The notes: generated from the sequence alone by a model not told the origin. A stretch of 16,116 bases of DNA from Metaruminococcus_A sp900762715 (GCA_048204295.1 DBFBLF010000076.1:1-16116); one strand, 5' to 3'; positions 6,385 through 13,749 are shown, numbered from the stretch's first letter. A program made the numbers and translations.

Positions 6385-7722
6385 TTATTTCAGCTTTTCT
6401 TCCAACGCCGCTTTCTGTTCTTCGTAACCGGGTTTGCCAAGCAGCGCAAACATATTTTTCTTGTAGCTTTCCACACCCGGCTGGTCAAAGGGGTTTACCC
6501 CAAGAAGATAGCCGGAAACAGCACAGGCTTTTTCAAAGAAATAAACGAGGTAGCCAAACTCGTACTCGTTCATCTCAGGCAGTTCCAAAACAATATTCGG
6601 TACGCCGCCTTCAGTATGGGCGATTACTGTCCCTTCAAACGCCTTACGGTTGACAACCGACATATTCTGATTCGAAAGGAAATTGAGCCCGTCAAAATTA
6701 TTTGGATCATTCTCAATAAAGAGATCCTGCTTTGGCTTTTCCACCGTAACAACCGTCTCGAACATCAGGCGGGAACCATCCTGAATGAACTGGCCCATTG
6801 AATGCAGATCGGTTGAAAAGGTGACAGCAGAAGGATACAGCCCTTTCTGGTCCTTCCCCTCGCTTTCGCCAAAGAGCTGTTTAAACCACTCTGCCATCAT
6901 GACAAAATTCGGCTCATAGCTCACCAGAAGCTCAATGGATTTACCCTTGCGGTAAAGGATATTCCTTGCCGCCGCATAACGGTAACAATCGTTTTTCGCA
7001 AGATCGGCGTCTGCAAAAGCATCCATTGCGTCGGAGGCGCCCTGCATCATCACGTCGATATCACAGCCGGCGACCGCTATCGGCAGAAGACCAACCGCCG
7101 TGAGGACGGAATACCGGCCGCCTACGTCGTCCGGGATAACGAAGGTTTCATACCCTTCGGAATCAGAAAGCTCTTTCAGGGTTCCGCGAGCTTTATCAGT
7201 GGTACAATAAATACGGCTTTTTGCGCCGTCTTTTCCATATTTCTTTTCCATCAGGTCGCGGAATACACGGAAAGCCAACGCCGGCTCGGTTGTCGTCCCC
7301 GACTTAGAGATGACGTTTAAGGAAATATTCTTTCCTTCACAGATTGAGAGAATCTCATTCAAATAGGTCGGGCTGATATTGTTGCCCGCAAAATAAATTT
7401 CCGGAGTGTCTTTCTTCAGGTTGTTATAGAGAGGTGATTTCAGGCACTCAATCGCCGCACGGGCACCCAAGTAGGAGCCGCCGATTCCAATTACAATCAG
7501 AACGTCGCTGTCCGACTGAATTTTCGCCGCCGCTTTTTTAATCCGCGCAAATTCTTCACGGTCATAATTCTTCGGCAGTTCCAGCCATCCCAAAAAATCG
7601 TTTCCCGGTCCGGTTCTGCCGTGTAAAAGCGCATGCGCCGCCTCAACCTGGGGCGCCATTGCGGCAAATTCATGTTCCGAGATAAAACTGCGGAGATGCT
7701 TTTCGCTGAAATGAACTGACAT
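6385..7722 (-). CDS. pgi: Glucose-6-phosphate isomerase
   Basis: Pgi interconverts glucose-6-phosphate and fructose-6-phosphate in glycolysis and gluconeogenesis. The 445 residues match the short bacterial class seen in Bacillus and clostridia. Visible motifs are IGIGGSYLGA at 78-87, ISKSGTTTEPALAFR at 138-152 (sugar phosphate binding) and DDVGGRYSVLTAVG at 198-211. GESEGKDQKG near 285 holds the expected catalytic Glu, TDLHSMGQ near 304 the His, and QPGVESYKKNMF near 414 the Lys (about 421). The ATG at 7720-7722 has GGAGGT eight bases upstream. A good promoter lies about 50 bases before the start. The P-loop protein gene follows in the same transcript. Confidence 0.97.
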   Translation of the reverse strand: MSVHFSEKHLRSFISEHEFAAMAPQVEAAHALLHGRTGPGNDFLGWLELPKNYDREEFARIKKAAAKIQSDSDVLIVIGIGGSYLGARAAIECLKSPLYNNLKKDTPEIYFAGNNISPTYLNEILSICEGKNISLNVISKSGTTTEPALAFRVFRDLMEKKYGKDGAKSRIYCTTDKARGTLKELSDSEGYETFVIPDDVGGRYSVLTAVGLLPIAVAGCDIDVMMQGASDAMDAFADADLAKNDCYRYAAARNILYRKGKSIELLVSYEPNFVMMAEWFKQLFGESEGKDQKGLYPSAVTFSTDLHSMGQFIQDGSRLMFETVVTVEKPKQDLFIENDPNNFDGLNFLSNQNMSVVNRKAFEGTVIAHTEGGVPNIVLELPEMNEYEFGYLVYFFEKACAVSGYLLGVNPFDQPGVESYKKNMFALLGKPGYEEQKAALEEKLK

Positions 7723-7771
7723 TGCTTTACCTCCAAAAGTTTTCTAACTTCTCAGCTGTTATTATAGGTTT

Positions 7772-7800
7772 ATTTTACTATATTATAGGGTGAATTTCAA
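7772..7800 (-). promoter_or_regulatory. Sigma-A promoter of pgi
   Basis: On the - strand, TTGAAA (7795-7800) and TAAAAT (7772-7777) are 17 bases apart. Further TATAAT-like sequences nearby (7761-7766 and 7782-7787) lack a matching -35. The predicted leader is about 40 bases. An imperfect inverted repeat centred on AATTTGCAAATT lies just upstream, near 7811-7831. Confidence 0.75.
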
Positions 7801-7872
7801 GGTGGTTTTGTGAAATTTGCAAATTATTTCATGAGTTTTCACTTTTAGGCCAAATATACCCATACAGGCAGA

Positions 7873-9063
7873 TCAGCAAAGAATACGTCGGAGCAGCATC
7901 AGAAAGGCATTCCAGAAGTTCATGGCTTCTACATCTTCAGCAGCAAGAACGGCTCTTTCATCCAGCACCTTACCATCAAGGGAAATTTTTACAGTTCCCA
8001 ACTGCTGGCCTGCGCGGACCGGCGCTTCAATCTCTTCCGCAACTGTTACTTCCACTGTGACATCTTTAGATTTTCCCGCCGGAATCAGCACAGCAGTACT
8101 GCCCGAAATTTCCGGCATTGTTTCCCCTTTTACTCCGCCGCTTATTTTAACGGCCTGAATCAGAGCAGGGTCAACCTCAGGAGTCGCAACGGCAAAATTA
8201 TCAAATCCAAAATTTAAGAGTAGTTTTGCATCTTCAAAGCTGTCCTCCGTTTTTTCAACGCCCATCGCAACCGCTACAAACGCCTTTTCCCCCTTGGTCG
8301 CACTTGCGCTTATGCAATTGCCGGATTCTTCGCTTACACCGGTTTTCAAACCAGTACAGCCGTTATAAAAACGGACAAGCCTGTTGGTATTGACAAGCTG
8401 GGTGTCCCCATTTCTGAGGTCATGCATCCAAATGGTTGCATAGCCTGATACTTTCTCATGGCGCAGGAGCTCGCAGGACAGGAGAGCCATATCATAAGCA
8501 CTGGTCTGGGACTGCGGATTAAGCCCCGAAGCGTCTAGAAAATTAGTGTCGTCCATTCCAATCTGCTTTGCCTTGCGGTTCATGGCGGCAACAAAAACCT
8601 CTTCGCTTCCCGAAACGTGCTCCGCCAGAGCGACTGCCGCGTCGTTGCCTGAACCGATCAGGATAGAGATCAGCAGGTTTTCAACCGACATCTGTTCCCC
8701 CGGCATCAGCCATATTTCAACCCCTCCCATGGCACAGGCGTTTTCCGAAGCCGTTACCATATCGTCCAGCTTTATTGTACCCGCTTCAACGGCTTCCAAA
8801 ACAATCAGGGCCGTCATCATTTTAGACAGGGAGGCCGGCGGAATCAGCTTGTGCGCATCCTTCTGGGCGGCTATTCCTCCGGTTGTCTGCTCCATCACAA
8901 CAAAGGAAGGAGCGGTGACAGCTTCCGGCGGGAGCGGGTAACCCTCCTGTACCACATCCGCGGCGGCTGCCTGAACCGGCCCGTCTGAAGCCATTGCCAC
9001 CGGGACGGCTGTCATTATCAGGGCTGCCGAGCAAAGCAGGGCCATCCATTTTTTATATTTCAT
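7873..9063 (-). CDS. dacF: Serine-type D-Ala-D-Ala carboxypeptidase (PBP5/DacF family)
   Basis: This enzyme trims the terminal D-alanine from peptidoglycan pentapeptides on the outer face of the membrane. The 396 residues begin with a signal peptide (charged MKYKK, hydrophobic 7-22, probable cleavage after AMA at about 25). The peptidase S11 triad is complete: SxxK at Ser78-Lys81 (SLSK), SGN at 138-140 and KTG at 240-242. A PBP5 C-terminal beta domain spans about 300-375. The last 16 residues (MNFWNAFLMLLRRILC) look like the usual amphipathic membrane anchor. The ATG has GAGGTG five bases upstream. It appears monocistronic. I see only a weak promoter candidate (TTTACA/TATATA, 19-base spacing), and no clear terminator before the pgi promoter. 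The dacF name is by family; dacA/dacB-type roles are equally possible. Confidence 0.9.
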   Translation of the reverse strand: MKYKKWMALLCSAALIMTAVPVAMASDGPVQAAAADVVQEGYPLPPEAVTAPSFVVMEQTTGGIAAQKDAHKLIPPASLSKMMTALIVLEAVEAGTIKLDDMVTASENACAMGGVEIWLMPGEQMSVENLLISILIGSGNDAAVALAEHVSGSEEVFVAAMNRKAKQIGMDDTNFLDASGLNPQSQTSAYDMALLSCELLRHEKVSGYATIWMHDLRNGDTQLVNTNRLVRFYNGCTGLKTGVSEESGNCISASATKGEKAFVAVAMGVEKTEDSFEDAKLLLNFGFDNFAVATPEVDPALIQAVKISGGVKGETMPEISGSTAVLIPAGKSKDVTVEVTVAEEIEAPVRAGQQLGTVKISLDGKVLDERAVLAAEDVEAMNFWNAFLMLLRRILC

Positions 9064-9150
9064 GTCAGCACCTCTTTCACTGTGTTTCTTCAGTGCTATA
9101 CTTATTCGAACAAACTATATAAAATGACCTTCCGCGAACCTGTAAAAGAT

Positions 9151-9190
9151 AAAAAGCGGCCTTTCGGAAAAATTCCGAAAAACCGCTTTT
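9151..9190 (-). terminator. Intrinsic terminator of the GH39 gene
   Basis: This is a long two-part stem. AAAAGCGG (9152-9159) pairs with CCGCTTTT (9183-9190), and inner TTTCGGAA (9162-9169) pairs with TTCCGAAA (9173-9180), with a two-by-two internal loop. On the - strand it ends in five T residues. It begins seven bases after the GH39 stop. Confidence 0.88.
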
Positions 9191-9197
9191 CAAAGCC

Positions 9198-10844
9198 TTA
9201 TTTTTTATCGGATAACTCAATTAGGGAAAGGCTGTGCGCGGGCAGATGAAGCCCGAAAGAAAGTTTACCGCCCTTGACAGATACAGTCTCCTCAGAAATG
9301 CATGTGAGTCCCTCACATGCTTTTATCGCCCGGTACTGCTTCTCATCCGGGTACCAGGGCCTACCCTGCCGAAGCCACTCGGCGTAGGCGTTCGAATGCC
9401 CGCCATCAATCCGGTACTGCTTCACGTTAAACACTTTTGCGTCCTCCAGCCCGCAAATGGACAGGGAGACTTCTTTACTCCCCTCAAAGTACTGGTTATC
9501 ATGATGGGTATAAAGGACGATCTGTGTCTGCCCAGACGCTCCTCTTGCAGCAAAACCGGAAACCTCAATTTCGTCAATTTCCGCCGCATTTCCCGTCGCA
9601 CGGGTCACGGTATTCAGGTCAAAAGAGCCGCTGCTTACCAGTTCAAGCCGTTCTGTTCCAAGCCGGGACAAGATGCGGAACGCGTTGAAAACCGCCTTAT
9701 CAATTCCCTGGGTAGAAAAAGTACGGGTCCCTTCAAAACAGCGTTCACCCGGAAAGAGAAACGCCCAAGCAAGCGGGCGAACCTTCATCCCGTAAGAATC
9801 AGCAACCATCATTATTTTATGATAGGCCGACGCAATATAGGTAGCATAATACTCTGTGTTGCGGAAATTCATATTGGCATTGTCATAAAGGCCGCCCGCT
9901 GCCCAGCCATCCGGGTCGGCTTCTGATAGAACAACCTCCAGCGAATCATAGCCGTACTTTTTAATCGAGTCCAAACCGTTGCGGACCTGGTTGACAAGAC
10001 TTAGCACCGAAGGGCTTTCCGGTTTGGCATGGACATCAAAGGTAAACCCGCCGCCCTTTACATGGAAGGTAATGTAGTCCAGGCGGGTACCCCGCCCGCC
10101 GTTACATTCATTTTTGCCGTTTTTACAGTGATTCAGAAAAAACTCGAAATATTCCCGCTGGTTTCCGCCGTCCAGAATTCCGGTGGTAGCCGGACCTGCC
10201 AGCCGCGCTTCCGGCAAGACACCGTGCAGGGCGTTTTCGGTGTAGTCGAAGAGCTTGCAGTATTCCTCCCTGCTCCCCTTCCAGTAATTGATATCCGGCT
10301 CGTTCCAAAGCTCGAAATACCAGCTCACGACCTCATCACGCCCATATTTGGAAACGAGATGCTCCATCAGATTTCGGATCAGACCGTGCCATTTTTCATA
10401 GTCCTTCGGCGGGCAGGACCAACCCGATTCCTTATACTGCCCATACCTGCTCCACTCATATTCCACTGGAGGCAGGAAGTTAAAATCGACCAGATCCATC
10501 GGCATAAACCCAAGCTCTACAAAAGGTTTTGCGTTGTTTGCAAGCAAGGCGTCAATAATTTTGTCGTAAATCTCAAAGTCATAGACCGGGTTTCCGTTTT
10601 CATCCTCGGTATAAATGTTAGTTGAACCATACTTATAGCTGCCGTGGCAGTTGCCGGTACAGAAGGTAAAATGGGTGCGGACATAGTAAGGGGCGTCCGG
10701 CAATGCACCGAATTTGCGGAGCTGTTCCAGTCCTTCCGGGATATAGGTGTAATTGCATTCGTCGTAGCCGATATAGCGCCAGATATGTTCTAGTTCGCCG
10801 CAGGTTTTTCCCGCGTCTACCTGGATCTGTACAGTGTCGTTCAT
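9198..10844 (-). CDS. GH39-type glycoside hydrolase, putative beta-xylosidase
   Basis: This 548-residue protein resembles GH39 beta-xylosidases. Shared features are ENGNPVYDFEIYDK near 82-95, KPFVELGFMP at 106-115, and PPKDYEKWHGLI near 145. WYFELWNEPD at 175-184 holds the expected acid/base Glu182. VVLSEADPDG near 304-313 holds the likely nucleophile Glu308. No signal peptide is present, so it should act in the cytosol on imported oligosaccharides or glycosides. Substrate is not certain: GH39 also contains alpha-L-iduronidases and other activities, and the loops here differ from textbook xylosidases. The start ATG at 10842-10844 has TAGGAGT six bases upstream; a TTG seven codons earlier lies before that ribosome site and is rejected. 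It has its own promoter and terminator next to an SMP-30-type gene. Confidence 0.85.
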   Translation of the reverse strand: MNDTVQIQVDAGKTCGELEHIWRYIGYDECNYTYIPEGLEQLRKFGALPDAPYYVRTHFTFCTGNCHGSYKYGSTNIYTEDENGNPVYDFEIYDKIIDALLANNAKPFVELGFMPMDLVDFNFLPPVEYEWSRYGQYKESGWSCPPKDYEKWHGLIRNLMEHLVSKYGRDEVVSWYFELWNEPDINYWKGSREEYCKLFDYTENALHGVLPEARLAGPATTGILDGGNQREYFEFFLNHCKNGKNECNGGRGTRLDYITFHVKGGGFTFDVHAKPESPSVLSLVNQVRNGLDSIKKYGYDSLEVVLSEADPDGWAAGGLYDNANMNFRNTEYYATYIASAYHKIMMVADSYGMKVRPLAWAFLFPGERCFEGTRTFSTQGIDKAVFNAFRILSRLGTERLELVSSGSFDLNTVTRATGNAAEIDEIEVSGFAARGASGQTQIVLYTHHDNQYFEGSKEVSLSICGLEDAKVFNVKQYRIDGGHSNAYAEWLRQGRPWYPDEKQYRAIKACEGLTCISEETVSVKGGKLSFGLHLPAHSLSLIELSDKK

Positions 10845-10887
10845 TTTATTACTCCTAACGTTCAATTTTAAAAAGCTTTCTTAGCTC

Positions 10888-10896
10888 AGTATAGCA
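10888..10896 (-). promoter_or_regulatory. Possible extended -10 promoter before the GH39 gene
   Basis: TGCTATACT on the - strand is an extended -10 element. The sequence 17 bases upstream (TGGTGT) is a poor -35. It lies about 45 bases before the GH39 start and may be a second promoter downstream of the one at 10916-10944. Confidence 0.45.
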
Positions 10897-10915
10897 AAAA
10901 ACGGCCCGGAACACC

Positions 10916-10944
10916 AGTATCCGCCTGCCGAAAAAACAGGTCAA
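10916..10944 (-). promoter_or_regulatory. Probable promoter of the GH39 gene
   Basis: On the - strand, TTGACC (10939-10944) and GATACT (10916-10921) are separated by 17 bases. The -35 lies inside the ACAGGT/ACCTGT inverted repeat at 10936-10960, so a repressor bound there would cover it. Confidence 0.5.
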
Positions 10945-10960
10945 AACTTGTTAAACCTGT
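10936..10960. repeat. Inverted repeat over the GH39 promoter -35
   Basis: ACAGGT (10936-10941) is repeated in inverted form as ACCTGT (10955-10960), with a 13-base centre that contains AAC-TT-GTT. It overlaps the -35 of the GH39 promoter, as an operator would. On the - strand the second arm is followed by TTTTTT, so it could instead be a weak back-up terminator for the SMP-30 gene. Sequence alone does not decide between the two. Confidence 0.5.
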
Positions 10961-10967
10961 ATATAAC

Positions 10968-10996
10968 AAAAACACCCGGCCTCAGCCGGGTGTTTT
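10968..10996 (-). terminator. Intrinsic terminator of the SMP-30 gene
   Basis: A perfect 12-bp stem, AAAACACCCGGC (10969-10980) with GCCGGGTGTTTT (10985-10996), has a four-base loop. It is followed on the - strand by TTTTTGTT. It separates the SMP-30 gene from the GH39 gene, so the two are not a simple operon. Confidence 0.92.
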
Positions 10997-11008
10997 AAAG
11001 AAATTTTC

Positions 11009-12052
11009 TTAATATTTATCGTACCAATGAACCATCGGAAGGCCCTGAACCGGAACTTTAAAGGACGGAATATTGGTTGCTCGGAGAGAACCGACATATA
11101 CGGTATCACGGTTCGGTCCGCCAAAACAGACGCTCGCAATCCACGGGGCAATCCCCTGCCCGGTCGCAAACAGAATCTCATTGGTAACGCGGCTCTCATA
11201 GAATGCGTCGTCCAAAGCCTTGACCTTAGCCGGATCGCCGCCGTCGTAAAGGATTTTGTAGTCGCCATCCGGGTCGATAACCCAGATTTTGTCGGAATAA
11301 ACCATGGTGCCCCAGAGATTGCCATAGGCATCGAACGCAATGCCGTCCGGGAAAGCGCCGGTGCCCATCTGATTCGGGCTGTAGGTCTCGCGGTTGTGAA
11401 GGTCACCGTTTTCATCAACCCGCCAGCGCAGGATATGGCCGCCGTTGACACCGGTAGTTTCAACCGCGTAGAGGTACTCCTCTTTCGCGTCAAAACGAAC
11501 CTCATTGGTGAAATGGAGATGATCCGCTACAATATGCGCACCGCGGTGGTCATAACGGATGATATAACCGTCGTCCAGATCCGGAACAAGAGCCGGGAGC
11601 CAGCTTTTAAGCTTTGTGGTGACAGTAATCCACATCCGATCCTTGGAATCGCGCAGGACAAAATTGACCTTACCGATCGGGCTGCCGTCGACAGTATCGA
11701 AAAGGACTTTGGTCTCACCGGTACGGCGGTTCATCAGTTCCAGGCAATCGGTGCCGAAGTTGGAGATGAGGATATCCCCGTTGCGTGCAAAAGCAAGCCC
11801 GTTTGGAAGGGTCCCCTCAAAGAAGCGGTTGACGTCGCCCTTATTGATATCGCCCTCATCGGTGCGTTTCTGGGTGATGATGTCCTGTTTACCGTCCGGG
11901 TGGATGTGCATGACGCCGCCTCGGGCATCCGCCGCCCAAAGGCTGCCGTCCCGTTCTGCAAGAATGCATTCCGGGCGCTGCAGGCCCTCGCCGACATATG
12001 TAATTTCATCGGGATTGATTTCAAAGCCGTAGAGAGGATTGCTGGTTTTCAT
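11009..12052 (-). CDS. SMP-30/gluconolactonase/LRE family hydrolase
   Basis: This 347-residue beta-propeller protein belongs to the SMP-30/gluconolactonase-like family, enzymes that open sugar lactones using a divalent metal. The expected metal ligands are visible: Glu28 in LQRPECILAE, Asn183 in HFTNEVRFD and Asp236 in AFPDGIAFD, matching the Glu/Asn/Asp set of the family. No signal peptide is seen, so it is probably cytosolic. GGAGGT lies eight bases before the ATG at 12050-12052. It has a perfect consensus promoter with a leader of about 110 bases and its own terminator. The neighbour is a GH39 hydrolase, which suggests a sugar or aldonolactone substrate (for example xylono- or gluconolactone), but that is inference. 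Confidence 0.85.
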   Translation of the reverse strand: MKTSNPLYGFEINPDEITYVGEGLQRPECILAERDGSLWAADARGGVMHIHPDGKQDIITQKRTDEGDINKGDVNRFFEGTLPNGLAFARNGDILISNFGTDCLELMNRRTGETKVLFDTVDGSPIGKVNFVLRDSKDRMWITVTTKLKSWLPALVPDLDDGYIIRYDHRGAHIVADHLHFTNEVRFDAKEEYLYAVETTGVNGGHILRWRVDENGDLHNRETYSPNQMGTGAFPDGIAFDAYGNLWGTMVYSDKIWVIDPDGDYKILYDGGDPAKVKALDDAFYESRVTNEILFATGQGIAPWIASVCFGGPNRDTVYVGSLRATNIPSFKVPVQGLPMVHWYDKY

Positions 12053-12084
12053 TTGAAAGTACCTCCAAAATAATTTTTTTGATT

Positions 12085-12112
12085 TTTGACCCCTCCTGCT
12101 GGCAAGGTCAAA
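12085..12112 (-). repeat. Inverted repeat in the SMP-30 gene leader
   Basis: TTTGACC (12085-12091) and GGTCAAA (12106-12112) form a perfect seven-bp inverted repeat around a 14-base centre. In the mRNA this would be a hairpin about 33 bases before the start codon, with an unused GCAGGAGG sequence in and beside its loop. It is not followed by T residues on the - strand, so it is not a terminator. It could be an operator or an RNA element. Confidence 0.45.
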
Positions 12113-12167
12113 GCGTTGTTGTTACCTGAATCAAGAGCGTAATTTCTGATCTGCTTTGATTAAATTA

Positions 12168-12196
12168 ATTATATGACGGGCAATAAAGGTTGTCAA
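12168..12196 (-). promoter_or_regulatory. Perfect consensus sigma-A promoter of the SMP-30 gene
   Basis: On the - strand, TTGACA (12191-12196) and TATAAT (12168-12173) are separated by exactly 17 bases, matching consensus at all twelve positions. Predicted start is near 12161, giving a leader of about 109 bases. A promoter this strong on a catabolic-type gene suggests control by a repressor or at the RNA level. Confidence 0.93.
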
Positions 12197-12234
12197 GGAA
12201 GGAATAGGCATTTTAACAGCTATAAAACGACTTT

Positions 12235-12633
12235 TTACCTGTAAGATTCAATCCATGTGATCCAGCGCGCGCCTCCAAATACGGTGGTGTATTCAAAAAT
12301 CACTTTATCTCCCTCGTTTATGGAATCATACAAATCAGGAGGTACATAAAATTCAAGTATTTTCGTTTCCACCTCAATTCTATAGACATAATACCAAATC
12401 TTAGCCCGGCGTTCCCTACTTTTATAATACAATTTTCCGCATTCTTTTATCTTAGGCACTTTTTGTATTTTATAGGTGCTAAAGAAAACTACTGCTATGA
12501 TTGCCAACACCAACAAATCGAAGCATAGTATATAAATAAAACCTAATCTGGAAGAAAAATACCAATTAATAATGATTGTTGTCCCAACAATCACTATTAA
12601 GAAAATAATCAGTATTACTTTGTTTCCCCTCAC
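12235..12633 (-). CDS. Small two-helix membrane protein of unknown function
   Basis: I do not recognise this 132-residue protein. Two hydrophobic helices (about residues 5-25 and 31-51) are followed by a soluble part of about 80 residues with alternating beta-type sequence, ending GGARWITWIESYR. Basic residues after helix 2 (KIQKVPKIKECGK) suggest the C-terminal domain is cytosolic. The start is GTG (12631-12633), with AGGAG nine bases upstream; an overlapping ATG three bases earlier reaches a stop at once. It is more AT-rich than its neighbours, which may mean a separate origin. It has a putative promoter embedded in the ilvC terminator and no visible terminator of its own. Gene status rests on composition, ribosome site and membrane pattern. 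Confidence 0.65.
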   Translation of the reverse strand: MRGNKVILIIFLIVIVGTTIIINWYFSSRLGFIYILCFDLLVLAIIAVVFFSTYKIQKVPKIKECGKLYYKSRERRAKIWYYVYRIEVETKILEFYVPPDLYDSINEGDKVIFEYTTVFGGARWITWIESYR

Positions 12634-12664
12634 CCCATAATTCTCCTATCGTTTTTATATCTCA

Positions 12665-12693
12665 ATCATACCAAAACGCCCGCCGGAATACAA
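12665..12693 (-). promoter_or_regulatory. Putative promoter nested in the ilvC terminator
   Basis: On the - strand, TTGTAT (12688-12693) lies in the loop of the ilvC terminator. TATGAT (12665-12670), preceded by TGG as an extended -10, follows 17 bases later. The start would fall near 12658, about 25 bases before the GTG of the small membrane protein gene. Confidence 0.45.
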
Positions 12694-12707
12694 TCCGGCG
12701 GGCGTTT
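12673..12707 (-). terminator. Intrinsic terminator of ilvBNC
   Basis: A perfect 14-bp GC-rich stem, AAACGCCCGCCGGA (12674-12687) with TCCGGCGGGCGTTT (12694-12707), has a six-base loop. The T run on the - strand is short (TTTTGG). It begins 13 bases after the ilvC stop. Confidence 0.85.
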
Positions 12708-12720
12708 CCAAAAGCAATTC

Positions 12721-13716
12721 TTATTTCTGGTCGTTCCAGGAGTACATTTTGCGGAGCTCTTTACCAACGGTTTCAAGCTCATGCTCAGCTTTGATCCGCC
12801 GAGTCGCATTGAAGTGGGCACGGCCGTTCTTATTTTCGGCGATCCACTTGGTAGCAAAAGTACCGTCCTGAATTTCAGAAAGAATCTTTTTCATTTCTTT
12901 CTTGGTCTCGTCAGTGATAATCCGTTTTCCCGTTTCATAATCGCCGAACTCAGCGGTGTCGGAAATGGAATAACGCATCTCGGAAAAACCGCCGTGATAG
13001 ATCAGATCGACAATCAGTTTCATCTCATGGATACACTCAAAATAAGCGTTTCTCGGATCGTACCCCGCTTCCACCAGCGTTTCAAAGCCTGCCTGCATCA
13101 GGGCGGTGACGCCGCCGCAAAGAACAGCCTGCTCGCCGAAAAGGTCGGTCTCGGTCTCAACACGGAAAGTTGTTTCAAGGACAGCAGCCCTTGCGCCGCC
13201 GATTCCCGCAGCATAGGCAAGCGCCATATCGGTTGCACGCCCGGAAGCGTCCTGATGAACCGCATAAAGACAGGGAACGCCCTTTCCTTCCAGATACTCG
13301 CTGCGGACGGTATGACCCGGGCCTTTCGGAGCGATCATAACGACGTCGACATCCGCCGGCGGGATGATCTGCTGGAAGTGGATGTTGAAGCCGTGGGCAA
13401 AGGCGAGCACCTTGCCCGCCGTCAAATATGGGGCGATACTCTTTTTATAAAGATCCGCCTGCCGCTCGTCCGGAACAAGGATCATGATGAAATCGGCCGC
13501 CTTTGCCGCATCTTCGGTGGTCATGACCTTCAGTCCGGCATCCTCCGCTTTTTTCCAGGATTTGCTCCCCTCATAGAGACCAACGACGACGTTGACGCCG
13601 CTCTCATGCAGGTTGAGGGCATGGGCATGTCCCTGGCTGCCGTAGCCGATTACCGCAACGGTCTTGCCGTCCAGCAAGCCGAGGTTACAGTCGCTCTCAT
13701 AAAAAATCTTTGCCAT
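12721..13716 (-). CDS. ilvC: Ketol-acid reductoisomerase, class I
   Basis: IlvC converts acetolactate or acetohydroxybutyrate to the dihydroxy acid in valine, leucine and isoleucine synthesis. The 331 residues are typical of the short class I enzyme. Visible are the Rossmann motif GYGSQGHAHALNL at 24-36, His108 in AFAHGFNIHF, and Lys131 in APKGPGHTVRSEYLEGKG. The magnesium ligands Asp191 and Glu195 lie in TDLFGEQ, with Glu227 and Glu231 following. The cofactor-specificity loop reads VGLYEGSKSW at 45-54, with Tyr-Glu where many NADPH enzymes carry Arg. ATG 13714-13716 is chosen because AAGGAGG lies eight bases upstream; an earlier in-frame start lacks this. It is 33 bases after ilvN and last in the operon. 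Confidence 0.97.
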   Translation of the reverse strand: MAKIFYESDCNLGLLDGKTVAVIGYGSQGHAHALNLHESGVNVVVGLYEGSKSWKKAEDAGLKVMTTEDAAKAADFIMILVPDERQADLYKKSIAPYLTAGKVLAFAHGFNIHFQQIIPPADVDVVMIAPKGPGHTVRSEYLEGKGVPCLYAVHQDASGRATDMALAYAAGIGGARAAVLETTFRVETETDLFGEQAVLCGGVTALMQAGFETLVEAGYDPRNAYFECIHEMKLIVDLIYHGGFSEMRYSISDTAEFGDYETGKRIITDETKKEMKKILSEIQDGTFATKWIAENKNGRAHFNATRRIKAEHELETVGKELRKMYSWNDQK

Positions 13717-13749
13717 TTTATATTCCTCCTTAAAATAAAGCATCTGAGT

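Noticed and set aside
7811..7831. Inverted repeat round AATTTGCAAATT as terminator of dacF
   Set aside because: The stem is AT-rich with no T run after it on the - strand; it may be chance in AT-rich intergenic DNA.
9234..10625. Two + strand open frames opposite the GH39 gene
   Set aside because: They lack motifs and ribosome sites, and the - strand gene has clear GH39 motifs, a start and a terminator.
10845..10865. TTG at 10863-10865 as start of the GH39 protein
   Set aside because: The good ribosome site TAGGAGT lies after it and points to the ATG at 10842-10844.
11027..12073. A 348-codon open frame on the + strand opposite the SMP-30 gene
   Set aside because: It mirrors the real gene almost exactly in extent, has no recognisable domain and no ribosome site.
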